Assembly (NCBI RefSeq): GCF_029813785.1
Contig: NZ_JARVKY010000009.1
Span: 1 to 64,000 of the forward strand
Source: Streptomyces sp. DH41
GTDB lineage: Bacteria > Actinomycetota > Actinomycetes > Streptomycetales > Streptomycetaceae
DNA: 64,000 nt
Reading direction: 5' to 3'
Under the pieces are notes generated by a model. The model worked only from the letters and a program-made list of their open reading frames with translations, ran no database searches and was not told the origin of the DNA. The position numbers and the translations under genes were made by a program. This document shows, one piece after another, positions 41,949 to 51,332 of this stretch. Every line of letters starts with the position of its first letter. The stretch's first letter is position 1.

Positions 41949-43964
41949 ATGAGCCGCTACCCCCACCTGCTGAGCCCGCTCGACCTGGGCTTCACCACGC
42001 TCCCCAACCGGGTCCTGATGGGCTCCATGCACGTCGGCCTGGAAGAGGCCGAGCGCGGCTTCGAGCGCATGGCCGCCTTCTACGCCGCCCGCGCCCGCGG
42101 GGGAGTGGGCCTCATCGTCACCGGCGGCATCGCCCCCAACGACGAGGGCCGGCCGTACGAGGGCGGCGCCAAGCTCACCACCGCGGCGGAGGCCGAGCGG
42201 CACCGCGTCGTCACGGAGGCCGTGCACCGCGAGGGCGGCCGGATCGCCCTGCAGATCCTGCACTTCGGCCGCTACGCCTACCACGCCGACCTGGTCGCGC
42301 CGAGCCCCCTCCAGGCGCCCATCAGCCCCCACGTACCCCGCGAGCTGACCGACGCCGACGTCGAGCGCACCATCGACGACTACGTCCGCACCGCCCGCCT
42401 CGCCCGCGAGGCCGGGTACGACGGCGTCGAGGTCATGGGCTCCGAGGGATACCTGATCAACGAGTTCATCGCCGCGCGCACCAACCACCGCACCGACCGC
42501 TGGGGCGGCTCCTACGAGAACCGCACACGCCTGCCCCTCGAGATCGTCCGCCGGGTGCGCGAAGCGGTCGGTGAGGACTTCATCCTCGTCTACCGGCTCT
42601 CCATGCTGGACCTGGTCCCGGGCGGCTCCACCCTCGACGAGGTCATCACCCTCGCCAAGGCCGTCGAGGCCGCCGGAGCCACCATCATCAACACCGGCAT
42701 CGGCTGGCACGAGGCCCGCATCCCCACCATCGCCACCTCCGTGCCGCGCGGCGCCTACACCTGGGTGACCAAGCGCCTGATGGGCGAGGTGACGGTGCCG
42801 CTCGTCACCACCAACCGCATCAACACCCCCGAGGTGGCCGAGGGGTTGCTCGCCGAGGGCGCCGCCGACATGGTGTCGATGGCCCGCCCGATGCTCGCCG
42901 ACCCCGACTTCGTCGCCAAGGCCGCGGCCGGCCGCCCCGAGGCGATCAACACCTGCATCGGCTGCAACCAGGCCTGCCTGGACCACACCTTCAGCGGGAA
43001 GATCACCTCCTGCCTGGTCAACCCGCGCGCCTGCCACGAGACCGAACTGGTCCTCGCCACCACCCGGCGGCGCAAGCGCGTCGCGGTCGTCGGCGCCGGA
43101 CCGGCCGGACTGGCCTGCGCGGTCAGCGCCGCCGAGCGCGGCCACGAGGTCACCCTGTACGACGCGGCGAGCGACATAGGCGGCCAGCTCAACGTCGCCC
43201 GCAAGGTCCCCGGCAAGCAGGAGTTCGACGAGACGCTGCGCTACTTCCGTACGCGGCTGGGGGAGCACGGCGTCGACGTGCGCCTGAACACCCGCGTCGG
43301 AGCCGACGACCTGGCCGGCCACGACGAGGTCGTCGTCGCCACCGGCGTCACCCCGCGCACCCCGGACATCCCCGGCGTCGACCACCCGAGCGTCGTCGGC
43401 TACCTCGACGTGCTCCGCGACGGCGCCCCCGTCGGCGACCGTGTCGCGATCCTCGGCGCGGGCGGCATCGGCTTCGACGTCGCCGAGTACCTCACCGACG
43501 GCGGCGACAAGGCGCACGAGGACCCGGAGACGTACTTCCGCCTCTGGGGCGTCGACATGGACTACCGCGCGCCCGGCGGCCTCGCCGCGCCCGAGCGGCC
43601 CGCACCGCCGCGCACCGTGCACCTGCTCCAGCGCAAGACCTCCAAGGTCGGCGCGGGACTCGGCAGGACCACCGGCTGGATCCACCGCGCCGAACTGAAG
43701 CACCGCGGCGTCACCATGGTCCCGGGCGTGCGCTACGACCGGATCGACGACGCCGGGCTGCACGTCACGATCGGCGACGAGTCCACGGTCCTGGAGGTCG
43801 ACACGGTCGTCCTGTGCACGGGACAGGAGCCGCGCCGCGGCCTGTACGACGACCTGGTCGCCGCCGGGCACAGCGCGCACCTCATCGGCGGCGCCGACGT
43901 GGCCGCCGAACTGGACGCCAAGCGCGCCATCAAGCAGGGCACCGAGCTGGCGGCGGCGCTGTAG
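41949..43964 (+). CDS. fadH: 2,4-dienoyl-CoA reductase-type flavoenzyme (FadH-like)
   Basis: A 671-residue NADPH-dependent reductase with an N-terminal Old Yellow Enzyme TIM barrel binding FMN, a 4Fe-4S cluster held by C336, C339, C343 and C355 (CIGCNQAC, then SC), and a C-terminal FAD/NADPH half starting at VAVVGAGPAGLACAV (about 380). The cysteine spacing equals that of E. coli FadH. It probably reduces 2,4-dienoyl-CoA or another conjugated enone. GGAGG lies six bases before the ATG at 41949. A perfect palindrome upstream and a PadR gene downstream suggest substrate-responsive control. Confidence 0.88.
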   Translation: MSRYPHLLSPLDLGFTTLPNRVLMGSMHVGLEEAERGFERMAAFYAARARGGVGLIVTGGIAPNDEGRPYEGGAKLTTAAEAERHRVVTEAVHREGGRIALQILHFGRYAYHADLVAPSPLQAPISPHVPRELTDADVERTIDDYVRTARLAREAGYDGVEVMGSEGYLINEFIAARTNHRTDRWGGSYENRTRLPLEIVRRVREAVGEDFILVYRLSMLDLVPGGSTLDEVITLAKAVEAAGATIINTGIGWHEARIPTIATSVPRGAYTWVTKRLMGEVTVPLVTTNRINTPEVAEGLLAEGAADMVSMARPMLADPDFVAKAAAGRPEAINTCIGCNQACLDHTFSGKITSCLVNPRACHETELVLATTRRRKRVAVVGAGPAGLACAVSAAERGHEVTLYDAASDIGGQLNVARKVPGKQEFDETLRYFRTRLGEHGVDVRLNTRVGADDLAGHDEVVVATGVTPRTPDIPGVDHPSVVGYLDVLRDGAPVGDRVAILGAGGIGFDVAEYLTDGGDKAHEDPETYFRLWGVDMDYRAPGGLAAPERPAPPRTVHLLQRKTSKVGAGLGRTTGWIHRAELKHRGVTMVPGVRYDRIDDAGLHVTIGDESTVLEVDTVVLCTGQEPRRGLYDDLVAAGHSAHLIGGADVAAELDAKRAIKQGTELAAAL

Positions 43965-44062
43965 GGGGGTGCCGGGCGGGAAGGTGTGGGGGCCGGATGG
44001 TGCGAGGGGCCGGAAGGTGTGCGGGGCCCAGAACGCGTCCGGGCCGTCCCTAGGATGAGCGC

Positions 44063-44650
44063 ATGTCACTCCCGCACGCGATCCTCACCGCCCTGGTCGA
44101 AAAGCCGTCGTCGGGGCTGGAGCTGACCCGCCGCTTCGACAGGTCGATCGGCTACTTCTGGTCGGCGACGCACCAGCAGATCTATCGCGAGCTGGGAAAG
44201 CTGGAGGCGGACGGCCTGATCCGGGCGCTGCCCGGACAGCAGCCGTCCCGCGGGCAGAAGAAGTCCTACGAGGTCCTGCCCGCGGGCCGCGCCGAACTGG
44301 CCCGCTGGACCGCCGCGGCCCAGGACCCCAAGCCCCTGCGGGACACGATGCTGCTGCGGCTGCGGGCGGCCGCGGTGGTCGGCACCACCGGCATCGAGAC
44401 AGACCTGAGACGCCATCTGGAGCTGCACGAACGGCAGTTGGCCGAGTACGGGGAGATCGAGACGCGCGACTTCCCACCCGGGAGCGACAGTGCCGAGGAC
44501 CGGCTGCGGCACCTGGTGCTGCGCGCCGGCATCGACCTGGAGACCTTCTGGACGCGGTGGCTCAGGCACGCCCTGGCGGAGCTCGCCGAGCTGCCGGATG
44601 ACGGCCGTATGCCGGGTGGCAACGGGCTACCGGGTGACGGACGGGCCTGA
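44063..44650 (+). CDS. PadR-family regulator
   Basis: A 195-residue repressor: the PadR winged helix opens with SLPHAILTALVEKPSSGLEL and includes QIYRELGKLEADGLI; the C-terminal helices (about 95-180) form the dimer. It follows the FadH-like gene by 98 bases in the same direction and probably controls it through the 40-bp palindrome. The first part is similar to the other PadR at 30343-30930. Confidence 0.85.
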   Translation: MSLPHAILTALVEKPSSGLELTRRFDRSIGYFWSATHQQIYRELGKLEADGLIRALPGQQPSRGQKKSYEVLPAGRAELARWTAAAQDPKPLRDTMLLRLRAAAVVGTTGIETDLRRHLELHERQLAEYGEIETRDFPPGSDSAEDRLRHLVLRAGIDLETFWTRWLRHALAELAELPDDGRMPGGNGLPGDGRA

Positions 44651-44663
44651 ACGCGTCCGTGGC

Positions 44664-45221
44664 TCAGAACCGGTACGGCTTCTGACGGCGGCGCAGGAAC
44701 CACGCCGCGGCGATGACCCCCGCGCCGACCAGCGCGCCGCCCGCCACGAGGGTGGCCGTGCCGTAGTCCTCGACGGCCCCGCCGAGACCGCCCAGAACGC
44801 CGCGTGGTGACGCGGAGGGAGAGGGGGAGGGGGAAGGGGACCGGCTGGGTGAAGGGGAGGGCGCCGGGGAGACGATGACGGTCTGGGAGCCGGCGGTGCT
44901 GTTGTTGGAGCACATGACGATGACCGTGTACGTGCCCGGGCTGATGCCGGACCAGGTGGCGGACTGGCCCGCACCCGTTCCGGACAGCGCCACCTGGCGC
45001 CCCTGGGCGAAGTCCCCCTGGGTGCCGGTGAGCAGTGAGGCGGTGCCCCAACTGCCGCTCAGCTGGGCGCAGGCGGTGGTCGTGACCGACACCGTGGTCC
45101 CGGTGGTGCTCACGGAGATCCCCGGGCCCGCGGAAGCCGGCCCGGTGGCCAGGGCGACGGGCAGCGCGGCGGCGGCCGCCACGGTCAGGCCGGAGCGGAG
45201 AAGTGGCGATGAGATGCGCAT
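44664..45221 (-). CDS. cell-surface protein with Pro/Ser stalk
   Basis: A 185-residue exported, membrane-anchored protein. A signal peptide (about 1-31) precedes a beta-rich domain with two Cys (about 32-115), a Pro/Ser-repeat stalk (about 116-138) and a C-terminal helix followed by RRRQKPYRF. The tail resembles a sortase signal but lacks LPxTG, so it is probably just anchored. GGAGAGC lies seven bases before the ATG at 45221. Function unknown. Confidence 0.68.
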   Translation of the reverse strand: MRISSPLLRSGLTVAAAAALPVALATGPASAGPGISVSTTGTTVSVTTTACAQLSGSWGTASLLTGTQGDFAQGRQVALSGTGAGQSATWSGISPGTYTVIVMCSNNSTAGSQTVIVSPAPSPSPSRSPSPSPSPSASPRGVLGGLGGAVEDYGTATLVAGGALVGAGVIAAAWFLRRRQKPYRF

Positions 45222-45395
45222 GTGGACTGCTCTCCGGCGGCACGGTTGGCGGTACATCCCTTGCGCCGCCGAGATCGGGAACGCCCGTGCTGCCCCACGG
45301 GCAGCCAACACGGCGGCGGCCGTGCCCGCATGCCGAGCGCGACCGCCCAGGTGACAGGCCCACCGGGACCGGCCCGGCGCACCACCGCCCGACCG

Positions 45396-46400
45396 TCATC
45401 CGCCGTCGCCCGTGGTCACCTTCCGCTCGTCCGAAAAGCCGCCCCAGGTCCCGTCGGACAGCCTGGCCCGCACGCGCACCCGGTGCGTGACGCCGGACCG
45501 GCGCCCCGCGTAGAAGCTGTACTCGGCCCGGTCGCGCGGCGCGTCGCCGCCGTAGACGAGTGAGGTCGCCGGACGGCCGTCCAGGTGGATCTGGTACTCG
45601 GTGACCACACCGTCCGTGCGCGGCGGGGCCCAGGTGAGGTCGATGTAGTAGGCCCCGTCGGCCTTGCGCGAGGCCGCGTGCAGGGCACCCGGTGCCGTGG
45701 CACGGCCGTCGTCGGAGCCGGGGGTGGTGATCCGGACGGTGGTGCCGGCGGGGGAGACGTTGTCGGCGGCGTCCCGTGCCCGGACGGTGAAGGAGTAGCG
45801 GGTGCCCGCGCGCAGCCCCGTGACGACGGCCGCGGTCTGCCCGCCGCCGACGCTGTGGACCTTGGTGTCGCCCTGGTAGACGTCGTACGACACCACTGCG
45901 CGGTCGTCGGTCGCGGCGGACCAGGTGAGCTGGACCGCCCGGCTGCCCGCCGCCCGGCCGCGGGTACTTCGAGGGCGGGTCGGGGCGGAGTCGTCGGCGA
46001 CCGCCGCGGGGGTGGTCGCCCGTACCTCCCGGCTGTGGGGTCCGAGCCGCCCGCCGGCGCCGCGCGCCCGCACGGTGAAGGCGTAGGCCGTCGAGGGGCG
46101 CAGTCGGGTGACGTCCACCATGCGGTCGGACGCCGGTACCGCCTTCACCAGTGTGCCGCCGCGATGGACCTCGTAGGTCTCGACGCCGTCGACCGCGTTC
46201 CACATCACGTGCACGGTCGTGGCACTGCCCGCCTCGGCGGTGACGCCCGTCGGCGCACCGGGCGGCCTGCCGCTCGCGTCACCGTCGCCGCCCACGCCCC
46301 AGCCGCAGGAAGTGACCAGGAGAAGCGCCCCGCAGAGCAGGGCGCAGCGGCGCAGCACGGCGCCGGGGACGGGAACAGCGGGGACGGGGACGTGTCGCAC
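45396..46400 (-). CDS. fibronectin type III domain lipoprotein
   Basis: A 334-residue lipoprotein with lipidated C32 (LLVTSC) and three fibronectin type III domains (about 47-130, 150-235 and 245-330; each with Tyr-x-x-x and a closing strand such as YAFTVRARGAGG). Such proteins support carbohydrate-active enzymes at the cell surface. The GTG at 46400 has GGAGG seven bases upstream. It is divergent from the GH75 chitosanase with a DasR-like palindrome between them. Confidence 0.78.
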   Translation of the reverse strand: MRHVPVPAVPVPGAVLRRCALLCGALLLVTSCGWGVGGDGDASGRPPGAPTGVTAEAGSATTVHVMWNAVDGVETYEVHRGGTLVKAVPASDRMVDVTRLRPSTAYAFTVRARGAGGRLGPHSREVRATTPAAVADDSAPTRPRSTRGRAAGSRAVQLTWSAATDDRAVVSYDVYQGDTKVHSVGGGQTAAVVTGLRAGTRYSFTVRARDAADNVSPAGTTVRITTPGSDDGRATAPGALHAASRKADGAYYIDLTWAPPRTDGVVTEYQIHLDGRPATSLVYGGDAPRDRAEYSFYAGRRSGVTHRVRVRARLSDGTWGGFSDERKVTTGDGG

Positions 46401-46436
46401 GGCGCTGCCTCCGGGGTGACTCAGACATGGCGGCAA

Positions 46437-46448
46437 TGGTCCGGACCA
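46437..46448. promoter_or_regulatory. DasR-like palindrome
   Basis: TGGTCCGGACCA is a perfect 12-bp palindrome, ten of twelve bases equal to the DasR core TGGTCTAGACCA. It lies between the FN3 lipoprotein and the chitosanase genes, where GlcNAc-responsive control would make sense. Confidence 0.5.
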
Positions 46449-46609
46449 ATATGACGTCAGTGACGCGACCACATCAAGAGGGTCGTCGGACCCGCGTCGG
46501 CACGGCCGGCCGGGTATGCACCGTCTGGCCCACAAAAGGTGGCCCCGTGCGCGATTCGGGGACAGATGAGGCCGAGTGACCGTCCATGTCCCCCAGGAGA
46601 GGCCACAAT

Positions 46610-47458
46610 GTGCGTGTCCAGTCGCTGACTCTGGTCGCGGCCAGCGCCGCCCTGCTCGCCCCGACGACGTTCCCCGGCGCTCCGCTCCCGCCCCGCCCCG
46701 CCCCGAGGGTCGAGCCCCCGCCCGGGTACCAGCCGCACGCCGACCCGGTCCGGGCGGGCAGGTCCGGCCCCCGGACCGGACCGGTGTCGCGGCCCCAGGC
46801 CGGGCCCGCACTGCCGACCGGCATCCGGCCCAGGGCCGGGGCCGTGGCCCGGCACAAGGACGGCGGACGTCAGGAGCCCGTCCGCGCCGAAGACCTGCTG
46901 GCCAGGGTGCGGGGCTGCGACCCCGTCTCGCACGGGCGCTACCGCACCGACGCCGGAGCGCCGGCGGACACCCCGGTCTGCGGCAGGGGAGACGCCGTGT
47001 ACTGGAAGGCCGACCTGGACGTCGACTGCGACGGCCGGCCCGGCGACCGCTGCAACAGCGGCACCGATCCGTACTTCTCCTCCGCCACCGCCTACACGCA
47101 GTCGGACGGCCTGCCCCTGGACGCCGAACGCCTGCCCTACGTCGTCGTCCCCGAACCGAGCGACATCTGGGACCACCGTGAGCACGACGTCCACGGCGGA
47201 TCGGTCGCGGCCGTCGTCTACGGGGACCGGGTGCGGTACGCGGTCGTCGGCGACGTCGGCCCACGCGACCTCATCGGTGAGGCCTCCTACGCCGCCGCGC
47301 GGTCGCTCGGCATCCCGGCCGACCCGCACGGGGGCGGTACGCCGTCCGGTGTGACGTACATCGTCTTCGAGGGCAGCGACGTCGAGCCCCTGGAGGACAA
47401 GGCCGCCGCCGAGAAGACCGGGGAGCGGCTGGCGCGGGAGTTCGTCGACGGCGGCTGA
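46610..47458 (+). CDS. GH75-family chitosanase, secreted
   Basis: A 282-residue secreted hydrolase similar to GH75 chitosanases, which cut chitosan. A signal peptide (about 1-25) and a long Pro/Arg-rich linker (about 26-90) precede the catalytic domain. Motifs include AVYWKADLDVDCDGRPG and YAVVGDVGPRDLIGEASY, which bear the conserved acidic residues. The GTG at 46610 has AGGAGAGG seven bases upstream and gives a clean signal peptide. GH75 is mainly known from fungi and actinobacteria. Confidence 0.8.
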   Translation: MRVQSLTLVAASAALLAPTTFPGAPLPPRPAPRVEPPPGYQPHADPVRAGRSGPRTGPVSRPQAGPALPTGIRPRAGAVARHKDGGRQEPVRAEDLLARVRGCDPVSHGRYRTDAGAPADTPVCGRGDAVYWKADLDVDCDGRPGDRCNSGTDPYFSSATAYTQSDGLPLDAERLPYVVVPEPSDIWDHREHDVHGGSVAAVVYGDRVRYAVVGDVGPRDLIGEASYAAARSLGIPADPHGGGTPSGVTYIVFEGSDVEPLEDKAAAEKTGERLAREFVDGG

Positions 47459-47512
47459 CCCGCCGACGCGTCGCTCGCGGCGGGCCGCCCCGGACGGTGG
47501 GCGGAGGGGTCC

Positions 47513-48274
47513 TCAGACGGCGGACCAGCCGTCGTCGACGGGCAGGATCGCGCCGTTGATGTTGCCCGCCGCCTCCGAGGCGAGGAACACGATCGCCGCG
47601 GCCTGCTCCTCCGGCTGCGACACCCGGCCGAGATTGACGAAGTGCGGACCGAGCGTGGCCGGCCCGTGGGCGCCCTGCTCGGCGTCGACGCTGATGGCGG
47701 TCTGCGTGCCGCCCGGGCAGATGGCGTTGGCGCGGATGCCCCGCCCCCGGTACATGACCGCCAGGGACTTGGTCAGCCCCACCACGCCGTGCTTGGAGGC
47801 CGTGTAGGCGGCGCCCGCGGCGCTGCCGCGCAGGGCCGCCTCGGAGGCGGTGTTGACCACGGCGCCCCGGCCCGCCGCCAGCATGTGCGGCAGCACCGCG
47901 CGGGTCAGCAGGAAGGGAGCGGTGAGGTTGACCCTCAGGATCCGCTCCCACTCGGCGTCACTCACGTCCGCGAGCGCCGACATCCGGTCCATGATCCCGG
48001 CGTTGTTCACCAGGACGTCGACGCCGCCGAAGAGCTCGACCGCGGTCGCCGTCACCCGGTCGACGACCGCCTGCTCGCTCAGGTCGCCCGTCACGGCGAC
48101 GGCGGTGCCGCCCGCCCGCTCGATCTCCTGGACGGCCGCGGCCGCGCCCTCGGCGTTGAGGTCCGCCAGCACGACACGGTCGCCCTGCGCGGCGAACGCC
48201 AGGGCCGCGGCCCGCCCGATGCCCGATCCCGCTCCGGTGACGATGACACTGCGTCCGCCCGGTCCGCCGGCCAT
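47513..48274 (-). CDS. short-chain dehydrogenase/reductase
   Basis: A 253-residue classical SDR. The nucleotide motif TGAGSGIG (about 13-20), NNAG, the catalytic YTASK and the following ICPG are present; LADLN after strand 2 suggests NAD. AAGGAG lies seven bases before the ATG at 48274. Substrate unknown. It is divergent from a TetR regulator that probably represses it. Confidence 0.85.
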   Translation of the reverse strand: MAGGPGGRSVIVTGAGSGIGRAAALAFAAQGDRVVLADLNAEGAAAAVQEIERAGGTAVAVTGDLSEQAVVDRVTATAVELFGGVDVLVNNAGIMDRMSALADVSDAEWERILRVNLTAPFLLTRAVLPHMLAAGRGAVVNTASEAALRGSAAGAAYTASKHGVVGLTKSLAVMYRGRGIRANAICPGGTQTAISVDAEQGAHGPATLGPHFVNLGRVSQPEEQAAAIVFLASEAAGNINGAILPVDDGWSAV

Positions 48275-48339
48275 GTGGTGCTCCTTCTCATGAGGTCCAG
48301 GGGGCGTCGTGCCCACTGCCCGGCCACCCTACGACTTAA

Positions 48340-48354
48340 TGTCGGTGAGTGACA
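48340..48354. promoter_or_regulatory. TetR operator candidate
   Basis: TGTC-GGTGAGT-GACA, in the 133-bp gap between the SDR and TetR genes, is an AT-flanked inverted repeat (TTAATGTC left, GACAAAAA right). Its place upstream of both genes fits a TetR site. Confidence 0.5.
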
Positions 48355-48407
48355 AAAATTAGTCGGGGAGAATCCCGGGAGAAACACCACCGGCGCCGGA
48401 GGAACAG

Positions 48408-49052
48408 ATGGCCGCAGCCCGCGGACGCACAGGAAGACCGCCCCTGACCGAGGAGCGCAAGACCGAGATCCGGCTGGAGATCGCCCGCGCCGCCGTGGAC
48501 CTCTTCGTCACCCAGGGGGTCGCCGCGACCACGGGCGAGCAGATCGGCCGGGCGGCCGGCATCTCAGCGCGTACGGTGTGGCGCTACTTCCCCACCAAGG
48601 AGAGCTGCGTACGACCGCTGCTCGCGGCCGGCATCGAGCTGATCGCCGACTCCCTGCGGCAGTGGCGGCCCGGCCAACCCCTCGACGAGGCCATCGACTT
48701 CGAGCAGCGCGCGGAGGACGACGACCGTCTCCTCGCCGGGCCCGCCCAGGCCACCGTCGGGGCACTGGTACGGCTGACCCGCACCGAACCGGGTCTGCGC
48801 GCGGTCTGGCTGCAGACCTACGACGAGGCCGAGCCGGCGTTCGCCGCCGCGCTGGCCGAACGGGCCGCGCTGCCCGCCGACGACCTGCGGCCGGCGATCC
48901 AGGCGGCCATGTTCAACGCGGCGCTGCGCGCGGCGGTCGAACACCACGCCTGGCGCACGGCCGACGACCGCGCCGACGCCGCGACGGCGCGGGCCGAACT
49001 GGCCGCCACCCTGCGCACCGCTCTCAGGGCCGCGGCGGCCGGCCTCACCTGA
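48408..49052 (+). CDS. TetR-family regulator
   Basis: A 214-residue repressor with the TetR helix-turn-helix at about 20-68 (AAVDLFVTQGVAATTGEQIG and SARTVWRYFPTKE) and an all-helical ligand domain. Divergent from the SDR gene, its likely target. Confidence 0.87.
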   Translation: MAAARGRTGRPPLTEERKTEIRLEIARAAVDLFVTQGVAATTGEQIGRAAGISARTVWRYFPTKESCVRPLLAAGIELIADSLRQWRPGQPLDEAIDFEQRAEDDDRLLAGPAQATVGALVRLTRTEPGLRAVWLQTYDEAEPAFAAALAERAALPADDLRPAIQAAMFNAALRAAVEHHAWRTADDRADAATARAELAATLRTALRAAAAGLT

Positions 49053-49134
49053 CGGACCGCGCCGCGCCGGTCGCGCGACCGGCGCGGCGCGGCGGGGGAG
49101 CGCCCTCCCGCCCGGCGCGCGCCCGGTGCTGCGG

Positions 49135-49545
49135 CTACACCTTCCGGTAGGAGTACGCCTCCGCGGCCGCCGCCTGCACGGCCGCGAGGTCGGCGCCCGT
49201 CGCGGCCGTGACGACCGCGGCCACCGCGCCCTCGACGAAGGGGGCGTCCACCAGGCGGGTGTTCTCCGGGAGTTCGTCGCCCTCGGCGAGCAGCGCCTTG
49301 ACGGTGAGCACCGCGCTGCCGAGGTCGGTGAGGACGGCGACCCCCGCGCCCCGGTCCACGGACGCGGCAGCGGCCGAGACCAGCTCGTAGCTGGTGCCGA
49401 ACCCGCCGGACGCGGTCCCGCCCGCCGGCGCGATCGGCACCGTCACGCCACCGCCCGACAGGGCCTTCGCCAGTTCGGCCACGGACGCGGCGACCTCGGC
49501 GCTGTGCGACACCAGCACGATTCCGACCAGCTTCCCGTCACTCAC
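49135..49545 (-). CDS. dhaM: dihydroxyacetone kinase phosphotransfer subunit DhaM
   Basis: A 136-residue EIIA-Man-like protein that passes phosphate from HPr to the ADP bound on DhaL. The active His is H14 in LVSHSAEVA, and GTSYELVSAA and LTDLGSAVLT are conserved. It is the minimal single-domain form without fused HPr or EI. The GTG at 49545 overlaps the DhaL stop by 8 bp. Confidence 0.9.
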   Translation of the reverse strand: MSDGKLVGIVLVSHSAEVAASVAELAKALSGGGVTVPIAPAGGTASGGFGTSYELVSAAAASVDRGAGVAVLTDLGSAVLTVKALLAEGDELPENTRLVDAPFVEGAVAAVVTAATGADLAAVQAAAAEAYSYRKV

Positions 49546-50137
49546 CGGCCGCCTCCTCCAGTGCCGCGACGAGCAGCGCCGCCGATGTGGCGCCGGGGTC
49601 CTGGTGCCCGATGCTGCGCTCGCCGAGATAGCTCGCCCTGCCCTTGCGGGCCCGCAACGGCACGGTCGCACCGGCCCCCTCCTCGGCCGCGGCGCGGGCC
49701 GCCGCGAACGAGTCGCCGAGGGCCTCCACGGCGGGCACCAGGGCATCGATCATGGTCTTGTCACCCGGCGCGGCACCCCCGAGCGTCCGGACGGCGTCCA
49801 CCCCCGTCCGCAACGCCTCGGCCAGCTGCTCCGGACTCACCTCGGCGGCGTCCCCGAGCGCCTTGCCGGCGCGGCGCAGCAGCGTCCCGTACAGCGGCCC
49901 CGAGGCGCCGCCGACCGTGGAGATGAGCCGGCGCCCGGCGAGCGTCAGGACCGCGCCGGGCGTGTCGGGTGCCTCCTCCTCCAGCGTGGCCACCACGGCC
50001 GTGAACCCGCGCTGGAGATTGCTGCCGTGGTCGGCGTCGCCGATGGGCGAGTCGAGGGCGGTGAGCCGTTCCGCGTCGCGGTCGACCGACGCGGCGGTCG
50101 CCGTCATCCAACGGCGGAAGAATTCGGCGTCGAGCAC
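49538..50137 (-). CDS. dhaL: dihydroxyacetone kinase ADP-binding subunit DhaL
   Basis: A 199-residue alpha-helical barrel that holds ADP as a phosphorylated coenzyme and delivers the phosphate to dihydroxyacetone on DhaK. The magnesium ligands lie in GDADHGSNL (about 33-41), and VGGASGPLYGT and GDKTMIDAL are conserved. Together with DhaK and DhaM it makes glycerone phosphate for glycolysis. It follows DhaK by 49 bases. Confidence 0.94.
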   Translation of the reverse strand: MLDAEFFRRWMTATAASVDRDAERLTALDSPIGDADHGSNLQRGFTAVVATLEEEAPDTPGAVLTLAGRRLISTVGGASGPLYGTLLRRAGKALGDAAEVSPEQLAEALRTGVDAVRTLGGAAPGDKTMIDALVPAVEALGDSFAAARAAAEEGAGATVPLRARKGRASYLGERSIGHQDPGATSAALLVAALEEAAGE

Positions 50138-50186
50138 TGGATCTCCTTGCCTGGTAGGTACGTGGTGATCCCTTCCCCGCCCACCG

Positions 50187-51179
50187 TCACATGCCCCACC
50201 TCAGGCCCGGTGTCTTCACCGGCGCGTCCCACAGTCCGAGCAGCTCCTCGTCGATCTCGCACAGGCTCACCGAGGCCCCCGCCATGTCCAGCGAGGTGAC
50301 GTAGTTGCCGACGAGGGTGCGGGCGACGGCGACACCGCGCTCGCCGAGTACGCGCTGCACCTCGGCGTTGAAGCCGTACAGCTCCAGCAGCGGCGTCGCG
50401 CCCATGCCGTTGACCAGGACCAGGACGGGATTGCGCGGGCTGAGGTCCGTCAGGACCGCGTCCACGGCCGCCTCGGCGATCTCCCCCGAGGTCATCATCG
50501 GGCGCCGCTCCCGGCCGGGCTCGCCGTGAATCCCGATGCCGAGCTCCAGCTCCCCGGCCGGCAGGTCGAAGGTCGGGCTGCCCTTGGCCGGCGTGGTGAC
50601 CGCGCCGAGCGCGACACCGAAGCTGCGTGAACTGTCGTTCACCTGCCGGGCGATCGCCTCCACCCGCTCCAGCGGCCGGCCTTCCTCCGCGGCGGCCCCT
50701 GCGATCTTCTCGACGAACAGCGTCGCCCCCGTACCGCGCCGCCCGGCCGTGTAGAGGCTGTCCGTCACCGCCACGTCATCGTTGACCACTACCTTCGCCA
50801 CCTGGATGCCCTCGTCCTCGGCGAGCTCGGCGGCCATGTCGAAGTTGAGTACGTCACCGGTGTAGTTCTTGACGACGAACAGCACCCCGGCACCGCTGTC
50901 CACGGCCGCCGCGGCCCGCACCATCTGGTCCGGCACCGGCGAGGTGAACACCTCGCCCGGACAGGCCGCCGACAGCATCCCGGGACCCACGAACCCGCCG
51001 TGCAGCGGTTCGTGCCCGGAGCCGCCCCCCGACACCAGGGCGGCCTTCCCGGCCACGGGAGCGTCCCGCCGCACGATCACCCTGTTCTCGACGTCCACGG
51101 TCAACTCGGGATGGGCGGCCGCCATACCGCGCAGCGCGTCCGCGACCACGGTCTCGGGGACGTTGATGAGCATCCGCAA
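50187..51179 (-). CDS. dhaK: dihydroxyacetone kinase substrate-binding subunit DhaK
   Basis: A 330-residue subunit that binds dihydroxyacetone covalently through H218 (GIGIHGEPG), with H56 in GGGSGHEP. The numbering equals that of the E. coli protein when the TTG at 51179 is used; this TTG has AGGAGG five bases upstream, while the ATG at 51173 is eleven bases away. First gene of the dhaKLM operon. A nearby AraC regulator in the same direction may be unrelated, since a hairpin separates them. Confidence 0.95.
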   Translation of the reverse strand: MRMLINVPETVVADALRGMAAAHPELTVDVENRVIVRRDAPVAGKAALVSGGGSGHEPLHGGFVGPGMLSAACPGEVFTSPVPDQMVRAAAAVDSGAGVLFVVKNYTGDVLNFDMAAELAEDEGIQVAKVVVNDDVAVTDSLYTAGRRGTGATLFVEKIAGAAAEEGRPLERVEAIARQVNDSSRSFGVALGAVTTPAKGSPTFDLPAGELELGIGIHGEPGRERRPMMTSGEIAEAAVDAVLTDLSPRNPVLVLVNGMGATPLLELYGFNAEVQRVLGERGVAVARTLVGNYVTSLDMAGASVSLCEIDEELLGLWDAPVKTPGLRWGM

Positions 51180-51332
51180 GGGTTCCTCCTACTTGGTGCC
51201 GGCTTCGGTGGCGGTTCGTCAGGTCGGTCGGGCGGCCGGATCGCCGAGGATCGGGTGTGTCTCGGCCGGGGCGCCGCTGTCGGCAGTATCGGCCTTGTGG
51301 CAGCGAAGGTCACGCGTGAGAACGCCACGGGC

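Noticed and set aside
30343..44650. the two PadR regulators as a recent duplication
   Set aside because: Similarity is limited to the common PadR domain; linkers and C-terminal halves differ greatly.
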